Origin: Craterostigma plantagineum
Taxonomy: Eukaryota > Streptophyta > Magnoliopsida > Lamiales > Linderniaceae
Direction of reading: 5' to 3'
NCBI GenBank assembly: GCA_027422505.1
Contig: JAPQWV010000001.1
Span: 8,866,001-8,930,000 of the forward strand
Length of the DNA: 64,000 nucleotides
Below are positions 32,808 to 43,506 of this stretch, piece by piece (the stretch's first letter is position 1; every line of letters begins with the position of its first letter). The notes under the pieces are model-generated. The model was not told where the DNA came from. It saw only the letters and a program-made list of their open reading frames with translations, and ran no database searches. A program made the translations under genes and the position numbers.

Positions 32808-33791
32808 TCAAGAAGATGAAGAATTGGAACCATCTGTTCCCAGGCCATGTTCGTTATTATTACCGTGAGAGACGTTTTGTATATGAATCTTCTGCGTTAC
32901 TGCATCGCCAGCATAGTTGTTCAGAACAGTAGTAATCCCATGATTGTGGTTGTCGCCGCCCATTAAAGCAGTAATAAATGGAGGTTGTTGTTGTTGGTCT
33001 CTCTTGGCGGAGACGATGTTCTTGTTATTATGCGTCCACACCTTGAAAACGCCCTTCTCAACACCAATTTCACCGCAGAAATCGTTAATGATGTCTTCGT
33101 CTCTCTTCTGAATCTTCCACCCTACCCTTTCTGCAAATTCGAGCATCTTTTCCTTTTGATCCTGCGTGAATTTGGTCCTAAACCTCTTCCTCGTACTGTT
33201 GTCGGAGGGAATCGACGGCGTCGGGTGTCCTACGCCGGCTGATTTAGCCGCCTGCTCGGGGCGGTGGTGGGTGCCCTTATTCTGATTGCCGAGTGCCATC
33301 AGCACGTGGTGGGGGAAGGCAGAAGAGATCGGAGGCGGCGAGGGAGAATTGCTGCTGGGGCTGACGCGCGGCGGCGGCGGGGGCAGGTGGCGGCGGTGGG
33401 GATGGAACTTGAGCAGCGGCGGCGGAGGCTGGAGTTGGACGGTGGCGGCGCCGACGTCTGGGTCACGACGGTGGAAGTTGCGGTGGCAGCCGCATGCCCC
33501 GCACTTGAGCGTGGTGGGATCGGAGGGGTTCAGCGACGGAGACTGAATGAACTCGCCGCAGCCGTCGACAGCGTGTCCGCCGATCGACGCCGCGTGGTTC
33601 TTGAGGCATTCCTTGTACGTCACGACGACTGGGTGGCCGTGGTGGTGGAGCTGGAGATGAAGAGGCGCCGCCGCCTGGCGTTTCAGCACGCCGCCGTTGG
33701 TGAAGGGCGGCGTGTCCTGCTGCTGGGTACGCGCCGCCGTCGCTTCGGCGTCGGGTTCTGTGGGTTTAACGGCGGCGGTGGTCGTGTCCAT
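32808..33791 (-). CDS. zinc-finger homeodomain (ZF-HD) transcription factor
   Basis: This is a single uninterrupted exon of 327 codons; most plant ZHD genes are intronless. The ATG at 33791 (MDTTTAAVKPTEPDAEA) is chosen because the frame upstream to 33833 lacks an ATG. Residues 58-111 form the ZF-HD dimerisation domain (VTYKECLKNHAASIGGHAVD, CGACGCHRNFHRRDPD), a Cys/His zinc-binding module for homo- and heterodimers. Residues 120-170 are Pro/Ser-rich and probably disordered. Residues 201-258 are the homeodomain (RKRFRTKFTQDQKEKMLEF, then VFKVWTHNNKN). The usual helix-3 form is VFKVWMHNNK, so Thr replaces Met. The C-terminus is Asn/Gly/Ser-rich. It acts in the nucleus on homeobox sites in development or stress pathways. 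I cannot assign the exact paralogue. Confidence 0.95.
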   Translation of the reverse strand: MDTTTAAVKPTEPDAEATAARTQQQDTPPFTNGGVLKRQAAAPLHLQLHHHGHPVVVTYKECLKNHAASIGGHAVDGCGEFIQSPSLNPSDPTTLKCGACGCHRNFHRRDPDVGAATVQLQPPPPLLKFHPHRRHLPPPPPRVSPSSNSPSPPPISSAFPHHVLMALGNQNKGTHHRPEQAAKSAGVGHPTPSIPSDNSTRKRFRTKFTQDQKEKMLEFAERVGWKIQKRDEDIINDFCGEIGVEKGVFKVWTHNNKNIVSAKRDQQQQPPFITALMGGDNHNHGITTVLNNYAGDAVTQKIHIQNVSHGNNNEHGLGTDGSNSSSS

Positions 33792-33868
33792 AGTCAAACC
33801 TTTGAGCGTTTCAGAAGAAATGAATAATAACACTCAATTTCACAGTTCATTCACTCCGCACTCCACTC

Positions 33869-33884
33869 AGAGAGAGAGAGAGAG
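33869..33884. repeat. GA dinucleotide run in the ZF-HD 5' leader
   Basis: A run of eight AG units lies about 80 bp upstream of the ATG and reads as CT on the gene strand. CT/GA runs are common in plant 5' leaders and core promoters. The rest of 33792-34250 shows no gene. Confidence 0.6.
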
Positions 33885-34267
33885 GAAAATCTTGGGTATG
33901 GTATGGGTTATGTTGTGGTTGTTAACCCGAGTTAGGCTAATCTGTGGTTAAAAGGGAATGAATGGTTTGGGTGGTGAAGGGTTGGTTGACGACACGCCCA
34001 TCATCAGAAGCTTTTGTCGTGAAATCATAAACATCATTAATAACTGTTTTGGCGTGAGAGTTACATAAAAATCGAATATAAACAGATTGACGTAAATTAG
34101 GAGAAGACAGGCTTGTGCAGTTCTGCAGCATTTACTGAATCCACCTTAATTTGTCAAAGTTATTTACCTCTCTCTCTCTTACCCTCAAAAGCTTACATTT
34201 TGTTTTTTCATTTACTTCTGCATCATTATTATCGCTTGCAAAGGGCAAACCCCAAATTGCTATTATT

Positions 34268-34438
34268 TTTTTTGGTTACCCACCCGGATTGCCCGGACTA
34301 ATTCGGTTCGCCCCGCGTCGCGTACCTGGTAATGGCAGGTGAGGCTTCCAAAGGGGGTGCTGCATACACAAGGATTCGAACCTGAGACATTGCGTAAGCG
34401 ATACCAAGCCGCTTACTACTTGGACCATCCCCGTTTGT
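34268..34438 (-). mobile_element. tRNA-derived SINE
   Basis: On the minus strand the head reads ggggatggtccaagtagtaa (box A-like), and further on ggttcgaatcc is a perfect pol III box B, followed by an unrelated tail ending in a short A-run (34268-34273 on the plus strand). The direct repeats cccaaattgctattatt (34251-34267) and cccaaattgccattatt (34439-34455) differ at one base in 17. This is the structure of a plant SINE mobilised by LINE machinery. Confidence 0.9.
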
Positions 34439-34455
34439 CCCAAATTGCCATTATT

Positions 34456-35556
34456 ACGACAAACAATCCTGTAATGTCACACCACTTAATGCAACTTGAA
34501 AAGTGGTAACAAATAATTGCATTTTAATCAATGACAATTATCTTCGACTTATAGTTAGACATCATTTTTTGTGTTTTTTCCTGTTTTGATTCCAATGAGA
34601 AGTATCTTGAAATTCGAGATGGCTAGGCATCGACTGGCATGGGAAGTTCCGCCATCATATCACTCACGGGATTAGCGGGGCCACGCTCAGATGCTTTGCG
34701 ATTGGTAGACAAACGCTGAACAAGATTGTCAGTTTGACGCGCACCTAATTGACGACATTGGCACTACCAGAAGAATTGGACAAGACTTACGACTCTAGGG
34801 TATATATATACGACGTATGTATGTACTTGCATAAAATGCCTGCCTTTTTGTTATTAACGTATTTGTGTCGGTATCTTTGGTACGCGTTGCATTAGAACAA
34901 ATGACGTAAATCATCTTATTCAAACAACTAGATGAATATAATTGTCTATTCCTAAACTTTATTTTGAGAAGGTTATATAATGAACTAAAAACATAATCAT
35001 TTCTCTCTCTCTAAAATAAAATAATCTTGGTCCTCCCTAAAAGCAAAATATTCACCTTCTACTCCATCCAACAATTTCTTTTATGATTATAGACCATTAT
35101 TCCGTCTCTTGCGTAATAAATTAAGATGAATAACGCTGAAGAGTATTATGAATCTATGTTTAATAGACATGGAATACTATACTCTGTTTGCGGTAAGTTT
35201 AACTAGACCGGTATGTCTTTGTTTTTCTTTAGTTTGTTGATTATCGATTTGTCTCCCAATGGAGATTTGAGCCCATGCGGATGGTTGACGAATTTAAAAC
35301 TACAAAGTGTTGTATTTATAGATTATAATTATGTTTAGCACACCAATGTGTGTGCAAATATATTTAAATTATTTTATATTTTAACATCTTAAAATTTTGA
35401 TTTAAATATAAACATGTAATAAATTAAAATATTAAGGATACAATTGTATTTAAGCAATTGAGGATAAAATTGTAAGTAATTATTTATCAAATTGACAGAT
35501 AAATTTGACATTTTCTATTCACAATACGCTGTTTATATAAAAGTATGCTCTTTCTT
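34456..35556. other. intergenic, no gene seen
   Basis: AT-rich sequence between the SINE and the Copia element. No coding exon or repeat end recognised. Confidence 0.4.
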
Positions 35557-35561
35557 TTCTT

Positions 35562-36022
35562 TGAATCAGATTGTATGAATCAAACACCAAGAAATAACGT
35601 GGTTCAGATTCAGGTTGAATCCTACATCCACGGCCCTCAAATTCTTCTCTTTATTTACGAACTGAAGATAGTAAAATTTACAGAGAGAGAGCTAAAGATC
35701 ACTTAAAGAAGGTGATCAAAACTGAAAACAGCCTGGGTTATTTATATAGAAAAATGGAGGGAAAATTAGTTGGCCTTCGTCAGCATCGTTCTCCCTTGTT
35801 CAAAGAAACGCTGATCCCGTCGACGTTTCAATAAGTATGAATAGCGCCTTTACTTTGCATCCGCGCGCTTCTCACCACTTTAAATACGCTTATACTCTGC
35901 TTCTCTTTCAACAAAACGAGCCAATATAGTTTGCTGAGTGAACTACAAAATCTGCTTCATATCAGCTCTTCTATTAGCTTCTTCCTCCTCTTTTCTGTCA
36001 ATTTCACTTCCATGTTTCAACA
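35562..36022 (-). repeat. 3' LTR (left) of the minus-strand Copia
   Basis: 461 bp with ends TGAATCAG ... TTTCAACA. It contains the aacgtggttc ... cctacatccacgg block. It is about 10 bp shorter than its partner because of small indels such as ttttattacttt at 40620-40633. Confidence 0.92.
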
Positions 36023-39000
36023 CCCCGCGCAAGATGGACTATATAGATTTATTATGCCCATCTTGACTAACAACCGTTGTAGTATTGGCCTCACTGGTAA
36101 CAGTTTGATTGTCCCACTTGAAGCATGATGCCGTATGAAGTGGAAATCAACCTCAATGTGCTTCGACCTCTCATGAAATTTCGGGTTTGAAGCTAGTTGT
36201 AAGGCTGACAGATTATCACAGAACAGCACAGGTACATTGGCCAGTGTTATTCCCAGCTCCTTGATCAGCTGTTTTATCCATAACACCTCTGCTACAGCTG
36301 ATCTGAGAGCCCTGTACTCTGCTTCTGTGGATGATCTAGACAACATAGGTTGTTTCTTTGCCTTCCATGTGATTAATGAATCCCCAAGATAGGTGCAATA
36401 ACCCGTTACTGACCTTCTAGTGTCCTTACAAGATGCCCAGTCAGCATCTGAAAATCCCTTCAGTTCCAGCTTCTCAGTCGAGCTCATAAGGATGCCTTGC
36501 CCTGGTGCACTTTTGAGGTACCTCAGAAGGTGATGAGCTGCCATGAGATGGCCTGTTCTGGGAGCTGCTATATATTGACTCAGCCTATGAACTGTGTAGG
36601 CAATGTCCTGTCTAGTAAAGGTTAAATACAGAAGTCTTCCCACCAATCTTCTATACTTGAATGGATCTTTTAACAAATCACCATCACCCTCTGTGAGCTT
36701 GCTGCTAGGATTCATGGGGGTGGTAAGAGGCCTTGCATTAATGTAACCAGTTTCTTCTAAAAGCTGCAAAGTGTACTGCCTCTGTGAGAGATAAATTCCA
36801 GATTCTCCTCTTGCTACTTCTACCCCAAGAAAATACCTAAGCTCTCCCAAGTCTTTGATTTTGAAGCATGAGCTGAGAAAGTCTTTCCCTGCTTGTATTG
36901 CTTTTGCTGAAGGACTAGCTAAGATAATATCATCCACATACACTAAAAGGACGAGCAAACTGTCTCCCTTCCCTTTCAGAAATAGTGTATGGTCTGATTC
37001 TGTCTGTTTGAAGCCATATCTGCTCATGTGAATTTCTTATTCCACTGCCTCGAGGCTTGTTTTAATCCATAAATTGACTTGTGTAGTCTGCATACCATCC
37101 TTCTTGGCCCTGTCCTATCCAGACCTCTGTAAAATCCCTGCGGGAGATCCATATAGACTTCTTCTGTGAGGTCTCCATGTAGGAATGCATTGCTTACATC
37201 TAATTGAGCCAAGTTCCATTTGAGCTGAGCTGCAAGAGAGATGATTACTTTGATGTGTTTGGCTTTGCCACTGGTGCAAAAGTCTCGATGTAATCGACCC
37301 CTTCTCTTTGATCATATCCTTTTGCCACCAAGCGTGCTTTGTGTTTTTCTACCTGTCCTTCTTGGTTGAATTTCAGTTTGTAGACCCAGCGGCATCCTAT
37401 GGATTTCTTGCCTTCTGGGAGTGCTACAACTGACCAGGTTTTATTGTCTTCTAGAGCCTTAAATTCCTCACTCATAGCTGCCCACCAATTCTGTGAGCTG
37501 GAGGCTTGTATGAAGCCTTTTGGTTCTGTTGCTACTGCCATGTTGTTGATGAATGTTCTGAACTGCTTTGAGAAGCTTTCAGTGGACATAGACTGTGATA
37601 TTGGGTACAGTATCCTCTTGGCTGGCAACACACTGCATTGATAATCTTGCAGGTAAGCTGGCCTTCGTGGCTCTCTGCCTGACCTCCTATGAGTAGCAGG
37701 TTGAATTGGTTCTGGACTTACCTCTACCTCACTGTCTTGACATTGAGTCTCTGTATCTTCCTGATAGGCTGGCTCTTCTTCCTCTGCTGCAGTTGTATTC
37801 AATTCCTCTGATGATACAAAGTTTTCCTCCACAGCTGTGTTATCAGGAAGAGAACTGGGCAAGACCAGTGTAGAGAAGGGATCTGCTTGATCATCAGATG
37901 TTTCATTATTCTTGAGGGGCAGTTCTTCCTCTCTGAACACAACATCTCTATATACAAAGACCTCTCTAGTTTCCAAATCCATGACCTTGTAGCCCTTTAT
38001 CCCATTTGGATAGCCAAGCATAATGCATTGTCGAGCTCTGGGATCAAACTTCCTTCTCCCTGCAGCTAGAGTGGAGCAGAAACACAAACAACCAAACACT
38101 CGAAGCACATCATAGTTAACAGGCTTGTTATGCAACAATTCATATGGTGCTTTATTGTTTAGTACATGGGAAGGTGTCCTATTAATGAGAAAAGCTGCAG
38201 TCAACACACATTCAGACCATAAATTAATAGGAACACCTGATTGAAACATCAAAAGCGAGCAACGTTTAATAAATGTTGATGTTTTCTTTCTACTATTGCA
38301 TTTTGTTGTGGTGTTTCAACGCAGGATAAATGATGCATAATTCCTCTGCTCTTATACACTTCTGCTAGGTTCAGTTCTCTTGCATTATCTGTCCTAATGG
38401 TCTTTACTTTACGACCAAACTGTGTTTCCACCATAGCAAGAAAGTATGGGATTACCTTTTGTGCTTCTGATTTGTGCTTAATCATAAAAACCCATGTGTA
38501 CCTTGAGTGATCGTCTACAATAGTAACAAAGAATTGATGTCCTAAGTGAGATGGGACACTAAAGGGTCCCCACACATCACAATGTATTAGATCGAAAATA
38601 GAGCAAGCTGTTTTATTATTCTTGGGAAAAGATGTCCTCTTTTGTTGAGCTATTGGACATATCTTACAGAATGTTTCTACTGGTTTATTCATATGTAGTA
38701 GAGGCCTAATTGTATCTAGTACTCTAGTTGAGGGATGCCCCAACCTCTTATGCCAAATATCTGCAGACAGTTTATTCACAAAAACAGCACCATTTCTGGG
38801 AGAAAATGACACAGATTCAGCTCTAATCATGTATAGTCCTTCTACTTGTTTACCCTTGCCAATCATTCTCTGCGAATGATCCTGTATAAAAAAGCCATCA
38901 GCATGAAAAGAGAACATGCAATTCTCTTGTTTTGTCAAGGCACTTACAGATAACAAGTTAAAATGGAACTCGTGGACATAGAGGATATCAGTCAAAAAAA

Positions 39001-39604
39001 TATGCTGATTTAATCTAAAGGAACCAGCCTTGTTTACCCTTATGATTGAGTTGTCTGGTAAGATGACTTTTGATTCCTCAATTTCATATAAGTCAATCAA
39101 TGATTTATGGTTTCCACAGACATGCCTCGTGGCACCTGAATCTACCAACCATATCTCTGTATTATTAAAAACTGGCATGTTAAAGGACAGAAGAATACCT
39201 TGCTCCTTGTCTACCTGTGGTGCTGTTCTTTCCCTTTCCAGCCCAATAGAAGTGGCTGATTGGTTCAGCAAAGTCCTCAGGTTGTGCAATTGCGAGGATG
39301 TCAGCTGCAGTTGAACCACAGGATCCCCGAAGGCTGATCCAGTCCCCAGTTGCTTCTCTGATCCCGGTTTGGTGATCACCTCGACTGAAGCCTGGTTTGT
39401 TCTTGCCCCCTTCATCCTAAGGTTTGCCCTATAGCCCGGTGGAAAACCATGTAGCTGGTAGCATGTGTCCACAGTGTGCCCTCTTTTATTACAGTGGGTG
39501 CAGACTGGTTTCCCACCATCCCTTTTCTGGGCAAGAAAGCCTTTTCTCATCTGTTCCTGTGAATTTCTGGCTGCAAGCATGGCCATGTTGTTTGTTTGAT
39601 CCAC
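36023..39604 (-). pseudogene. Copia pol: protease, integrase, reverse transcriptase, RNase H
   Basis: The first long frame (38249-39604) holds the gag knuckle CTHCNKRGHTVDTC, the protease site WLVDSGATRHVCG (DSG at 39134-39142), the pre-integrase HHCC motif (IWHKRLGHPSTRVLD, CKICPIAQQKR) and the core with DVWGPFSVPS and TDNARELN. A frameshift at 38250 leads to MFQSGVPINLWSECVLTAAF and the start of reverse transcriptase (WVYKLKFNQEGQVEKHKARL). Another near 37245 leads to AQLDVSNAFLHGDLTEEVYM. A third near 37025 leads to LLVYVDDIILASP (YVDD at 36929-36940) and RNase H (SSTEAEYRAL, CDNLSALQLASNPKFHERSK). All catalytic motifs survive; only frame breaks separate them. Confidence 0.92.
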
Positions 39605-40242
39605 ACTTCCCCGAGTGAAAGCTGAAGAGACCTCTGCTTTTCCTCTTGTATTAACAGTGCAAATACTTTGTTGACAGTAGGTAATGGATCCATGAGCAAT
39701 ATCTGGCCTCGAATCTGTGAGAAGCTGTCATTCAATCCCATCAGAAAGGTTACATACTCCTCATTGTAATAGTCTTTCAGAACCTTGATTCCCCCACAAG
39801 TGCACTGGCAGCTTGTCCTATAATCACTCAGTTCGTCCCACAAAGTCTTAAGCCTCGTGAAGTATACTGCTATGTTATCTGAACACTGTGAAAGGTTGAT
39901 CAATTCTTTCTTGAGCTGGAAGATCCTTGGCCGGTTAGATTGCCCAAATCTTTCCTGTAAATCAATCCACACTTCTCTTGCAGTGGAGCTATACAATGTG
40001 CTAGCTGAGATATCCTTCGAAACTGCATTCAGAATCCAAGAAATAACAACATTGTTATTTCCTTTCCAAGAATTCATCAGTCCCACATTGTTCAGGTTGG
40101 GCACGGGTGGCTTGAGATCCCCATTGACAAAGCCCTCTTTGTTTCTTCCAATGAGAGCTATCATCATAGCTCTGCTCCACGTCACGTAATTGTCTCTGTT
40201 CAGCTGTTCGTGAGTCTGCGCTGTTTGATCTTGTGCATCCAT
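39600..40242 (-). pseudogene. Copia gag of the minus-strand element
   Basis: The ATG at 40242 starts MDAQDQTAQTHEQLNRDNYV; the frame upstream lacks a better start. The N-terminal motif NRDNYVTWSRAMMIALIGRN and the gag helix (AREVWIDLQERFGQSNRPRI, then FTRLKTLWDELSDYR) are standard. A 1-nt shift near 39600 moves into the frame with the zinc knuckle. The protein forms the particle shell for this element. Confidence 0.9.
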
Positions 40243-40332
40243 AGTGTTTGATAGAATGATCGAAAGAGAGTGAATTAATCTCGTGAATTTGCAACGAAAT
40301 CCAAGCAATTCTCTGATACCATAATAAATCTT

Positions 40333-40803
40333 TGAATCAGATTGTATGAATCAAACACCAAGAAATAACGTGGTTCGGATTCAGGTTGAATCCTACATCC
40401 ACGGCCCTCAAATTCTTCTCTTTATTTACGAACTGAAGATAGTAAAATTTACAGAGAGAGAGAGCTAAAGATCACTTAAAGAAGGTGATCAAAACTGAAA
40501 ACAGCCTGGGTTTTTTATACAGAAAAATGGAGGGAAAATTAGTTGGCCTTCGTCAGCATCGTTCTCCCTTGTTCAAAGAAACGCTGATCCTGTCGACGTT
40601 TCAATAAGTATGAATAGCGCCTTTTATTACTTTGCATCCGCGTGCTTCTCACCACTTTAAATACGCTTATACTCTGCTTCTCTTTCAACAGAACGAGCCA
40701 ATATAGTTTGCTGAGTGAACTACACAATCTGCTTCATTTCCATCAGCTCTTCTATCAGCTTCTTCCTCCTCTTTTCTGTCAATTTCACTTCCATGTTTCA
40801 ACA
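40333..40803 (-). repeat. 5' LTR (right) of the minus-strand Copia
   Basis: 471 bp with ends TGAATCAG ... TTTCAACA. It is the promoter LTR for the minus-strand transcript. Confidence 0.92.
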
Positions 40804-40808
40804 TTCTT

Positions 40809-41968
40809 TATATAAGAGTATAGATTTGTATCAACGAGAATGTCTTGAATTAATAGGTCAAAAGAACTAGGTATTGTTGAAGTTGATGAGAGTTTCTATT
40901 GCGTGGTAATTGCAGGGGAAACATCACCTCATCCGTTACTCCTTTTTTAGTTCATTACCTAAGATGTGCTTTTCCAGATTATTTGTATAGATGCATTGAA
41001 TGGTTATGCAATGTGTTGGTCGTTCCCTAATGATTTAGAAGCATAACCATACCATAAATTTGTGTTGATTGAATGCGTTGAATGACATTTTTGGTCGTTT
41101 ACCATCTACAAACTTTCCAAAAACAATTAATATTCTTAGACTAAGATAATTGTAGTCTCTTGCATATTATGGGTCATTCATACGACAAAAATAAAAGGCA
41201 GGGTATACATGCGAACATATGAATTTAAGATTGGGCACATTTGCAATTATCACAAACCGTTGACCCTCAAATTAATGAGAGGACAAAACCGTAATTCATC
41301 TTCTAAAACCGCATCCCTTACGTCTTCATGATGGCTACGTTTCACAGCTCTAAATATAAAAAGCAAAACACTTTTGTCGGAATCCATTCATAGAATTTTG
41401 AGACGTTGAGCGTTTTGTCTGAATATTGCTTTGATATCTGCACCTAGTTGGTATTCTAGAACATATTTAATTATGATTAATTATCATAAATAAGATTGAA
41501 GTATACTACCACGTGTCTGAATTCATTGGCTTTAATGGCTGGACGTGGAGGTCGATCGCATTGTGGTCTTCTAAATTATCTGCCACGTTCAAATTATTTC
41601 CGTCTTATTATTATCTCATCAGCAACATCTCTTCTTGCATACACATAAAAGTCGAGTTTCCATGTCGCGGCCGAGTTGTAAATCTAATAGAAAGTGATGA
41701 TTATTTAAATTACGAATCATTTTCTAATTCAATTAAGCATAAATAAACAAGATCGGCCGATAAAAACTAATATACATACTATATGAGTAATGCATTCTAA
41801 ATGAGCCGGTGAAACATGGGCTATGGCAAAAGGCCCAATTCACGAGTTTCGAATATACAGATCGATTGGACAATTGAAATCCAAGTCGTTGTCATAAAAG
41901 CTTTTAGGCTGAAAAGAGCATTTCGACCAGTTAGAATGTGAAACTTGAAAAGAAATGAAAAGTGTTAA
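40809..41968. other. intergenic, no gene seen
   Basis: AT-rich sequence. The open frame at 41513-41746 has no recognisable domain. Confidence 0.4.
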
Positions 41969-42653
41969 TGTTGAGACATCAACGTTGACAATGTTGGGAC
42001 AACATTTTCAGTCAACATTGTTGTCTGTGATTGTGTCAAACCTTCGATTTTTACCTTTCATACCCAAAACTCGTTATATTTTTGTGGCTTTTCCTATTGA
42101 TGTGCAGGACTTGAATAAGGGCTAAAATGGTTCAAAATCGTGGGAAATGCATGTGGATAAGCAGGAGCAACCTTAGGGGTGGAGCGTACTAAAATAGGGA
42201 GATTGGAGCTCAAGTCAAGACTAAGTCTGATCCAAACTACCTACCAACGGCCATATTCTAGTTAGTGGACGTTGTGGGCTGAGTGGACGTTACAAAGTCA
42301 GTGAGAAGTCGAAGTATATTCAAGACTTTCCCGTCAAGAGGATCGCGATTCGTAGTGAGCGAAGCACATATCAAGCTTGAGCGAACACGAGCGTTGCTTT
42401 TTATAATTTAGACTAGTATTTTCTCTCTGCAAAAGTCTTAAGACTTTGTAGTTTGGTAGGATCATTAGATTCGTTTTTTCTAGGCTTGATCTTTTTGTAA
42501 TCCATTAGTACTAGTGGAATTTTGCCCTGAGGCACGCATCAAGCTTTACAACTTGCTACACAATTTTAAAGCTCGTGTCAATCTTGTTTCGTTACTAAGT
42601 TATTAGTTATTTTCGCACGTGCATTCAGTGTTAGGTTCAGTGTTACCTCAACA
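41969..42653 (+). repeat. Copia-type LTR
   Basis: The segment starts TGTTGAG and ends CTCAACA, a perfect 7-bp inverted terminal pair, 685 bp. A primer site tggtatcagagcc follows at 42720-42732, but 66 bp downstream rather than adjacent. So either the LTR really ends near 42718 or a short segment has been added. No second LTR is seen. Confidence 0.65.
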
Positions 42654-42719
42654 TTAGTTCCAACATTTAGGTGACCAGTTTTACAACTTAGTACACATCA
42701 ATATCGGGACCACGCACAG

Positions 42720-43216
42720 TGGTATCAGAGCCTTCGCTTGATGTTACTAAGCGTTCTTATCCTTTACAATTGATGTTTCAAGCTCAAATTATTTTGGCAA
42801 GGTTCCCGTGTTAGAGGGATCCAACTACGCCTATTGGAAAGTGTGCGTGCCAATGCATCAAGTCTATAGATACTCGTGCTTGGGACGCTGTGATCAATGG
42901 GTATACTCCATCTAGATCTGCTCCAGATGCTGATGGGGATCGACAAGCCACATAGCGATTGGACTCCTTTCGAAAGAACGGCAGCTGAGTTCAATGACAA
43001 ATGCCCTTCATGCCATTTTCTCTTCGGTCGACATCTTTATGTTCAGAATTATTCAAAACTGCACAACGGCTCAAAAGGTGTGGAAGATGCAAGTGTTAAA
43101 GAGACCAAACTTCGTCTTCTCCACAATTAATTCAAGAATCTCAGGATGAAAGAAGACGAGGACATCACCACTTACTTTGGAAAGCTTGTGCAAGCTTGGG
43201 AGACCCAACTTGAATA
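42720..43216 (+). pseudogene. Copia primer site and gag fragment
   Basis: After tggtatcagagcc the sequence reads, across frames, VPVLEGSNYAYWKV, SIDTRAWDAVINGYTPS, DWTPFERTAAEFNDK (42958-43002), SVDIFMFRI-like text, and MKEDEDITTYFGKLVQ (about 43146-43193). This is the first half of a Copia gag. At least three frameshifts are present, and the sequence then ends abruptly at 43216. It belongs with the LTR to its left. Confidence 0.8.
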
Positions 43217-43505
43217 ACATACTTAACTATAGAATACATGATGTAATTGTGCGTTGATTTATTAGCTGTCTTCGTAATGGGGCATGTAACTGCGTGATCG
43301 ATAGTTAGGAGTAGATTAGATATTTACACCGAGTTTTCGTTTGGTATAAATAGATAATGTAAACTATCGAATTCAAGAGAGAAAGTAAGAAATTTGATAC
43401 CGAAGGCTGCCAATTCAATTTTGTGGCGCCCCCTACTAACCTTTCTAACGTTACCTTACGTGACTGCATATAATATAATATAAACAATACGCGAAAACGC
43501 ATATT
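43217..43505 (+). repeat. LTR-like remnant with TATA box and primer-like motif
   Basis: TATAAATA at 43345-43352 is followed about 70 bp later by ttttgtggcgcccccta at 43418-43434, resembling the tggcgcc primer site of some plant Gypsy elements. Neither end of an LTR could be placed. Tentative. Confidence 0.3.
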
Positions 43506-43506
43506 A

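Larger units (their letters stand above)
35562..40803 (-). mobile_element. nearly complete Copia retrotransposon
   Basis: LTRs at 35562-36022 and 40333-40803 and the target duplication ttctt (35557-35561 and 40804-40808) bound a 5242-bp element read on the minus strand. The primer site tggtatcagag lies (minus strand) 11 bp inside the right LTR. Gag, protease, integrase, reverse transcriptase and RNase H are all present in Copia order, broken only by about four single-base frameshifts. Of the coding elements here it is the least decayed, though not autonomous as written. Confidence 0.93.

Noticed and set aside
33264..33827. 187-codon plus-strand open frame over the ZF-HD gene
   Set aside because: Arg/Gly/Val-rich text from the GC-rich antisense of a well-supported gene; no domain or independent start context.
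34370..34432. A tRNA gene on the minus strand
   Set aside because: Box A and box B are present but the acceptor stem and anticodon arm do not pair; the target duplications and tail show a SINE.
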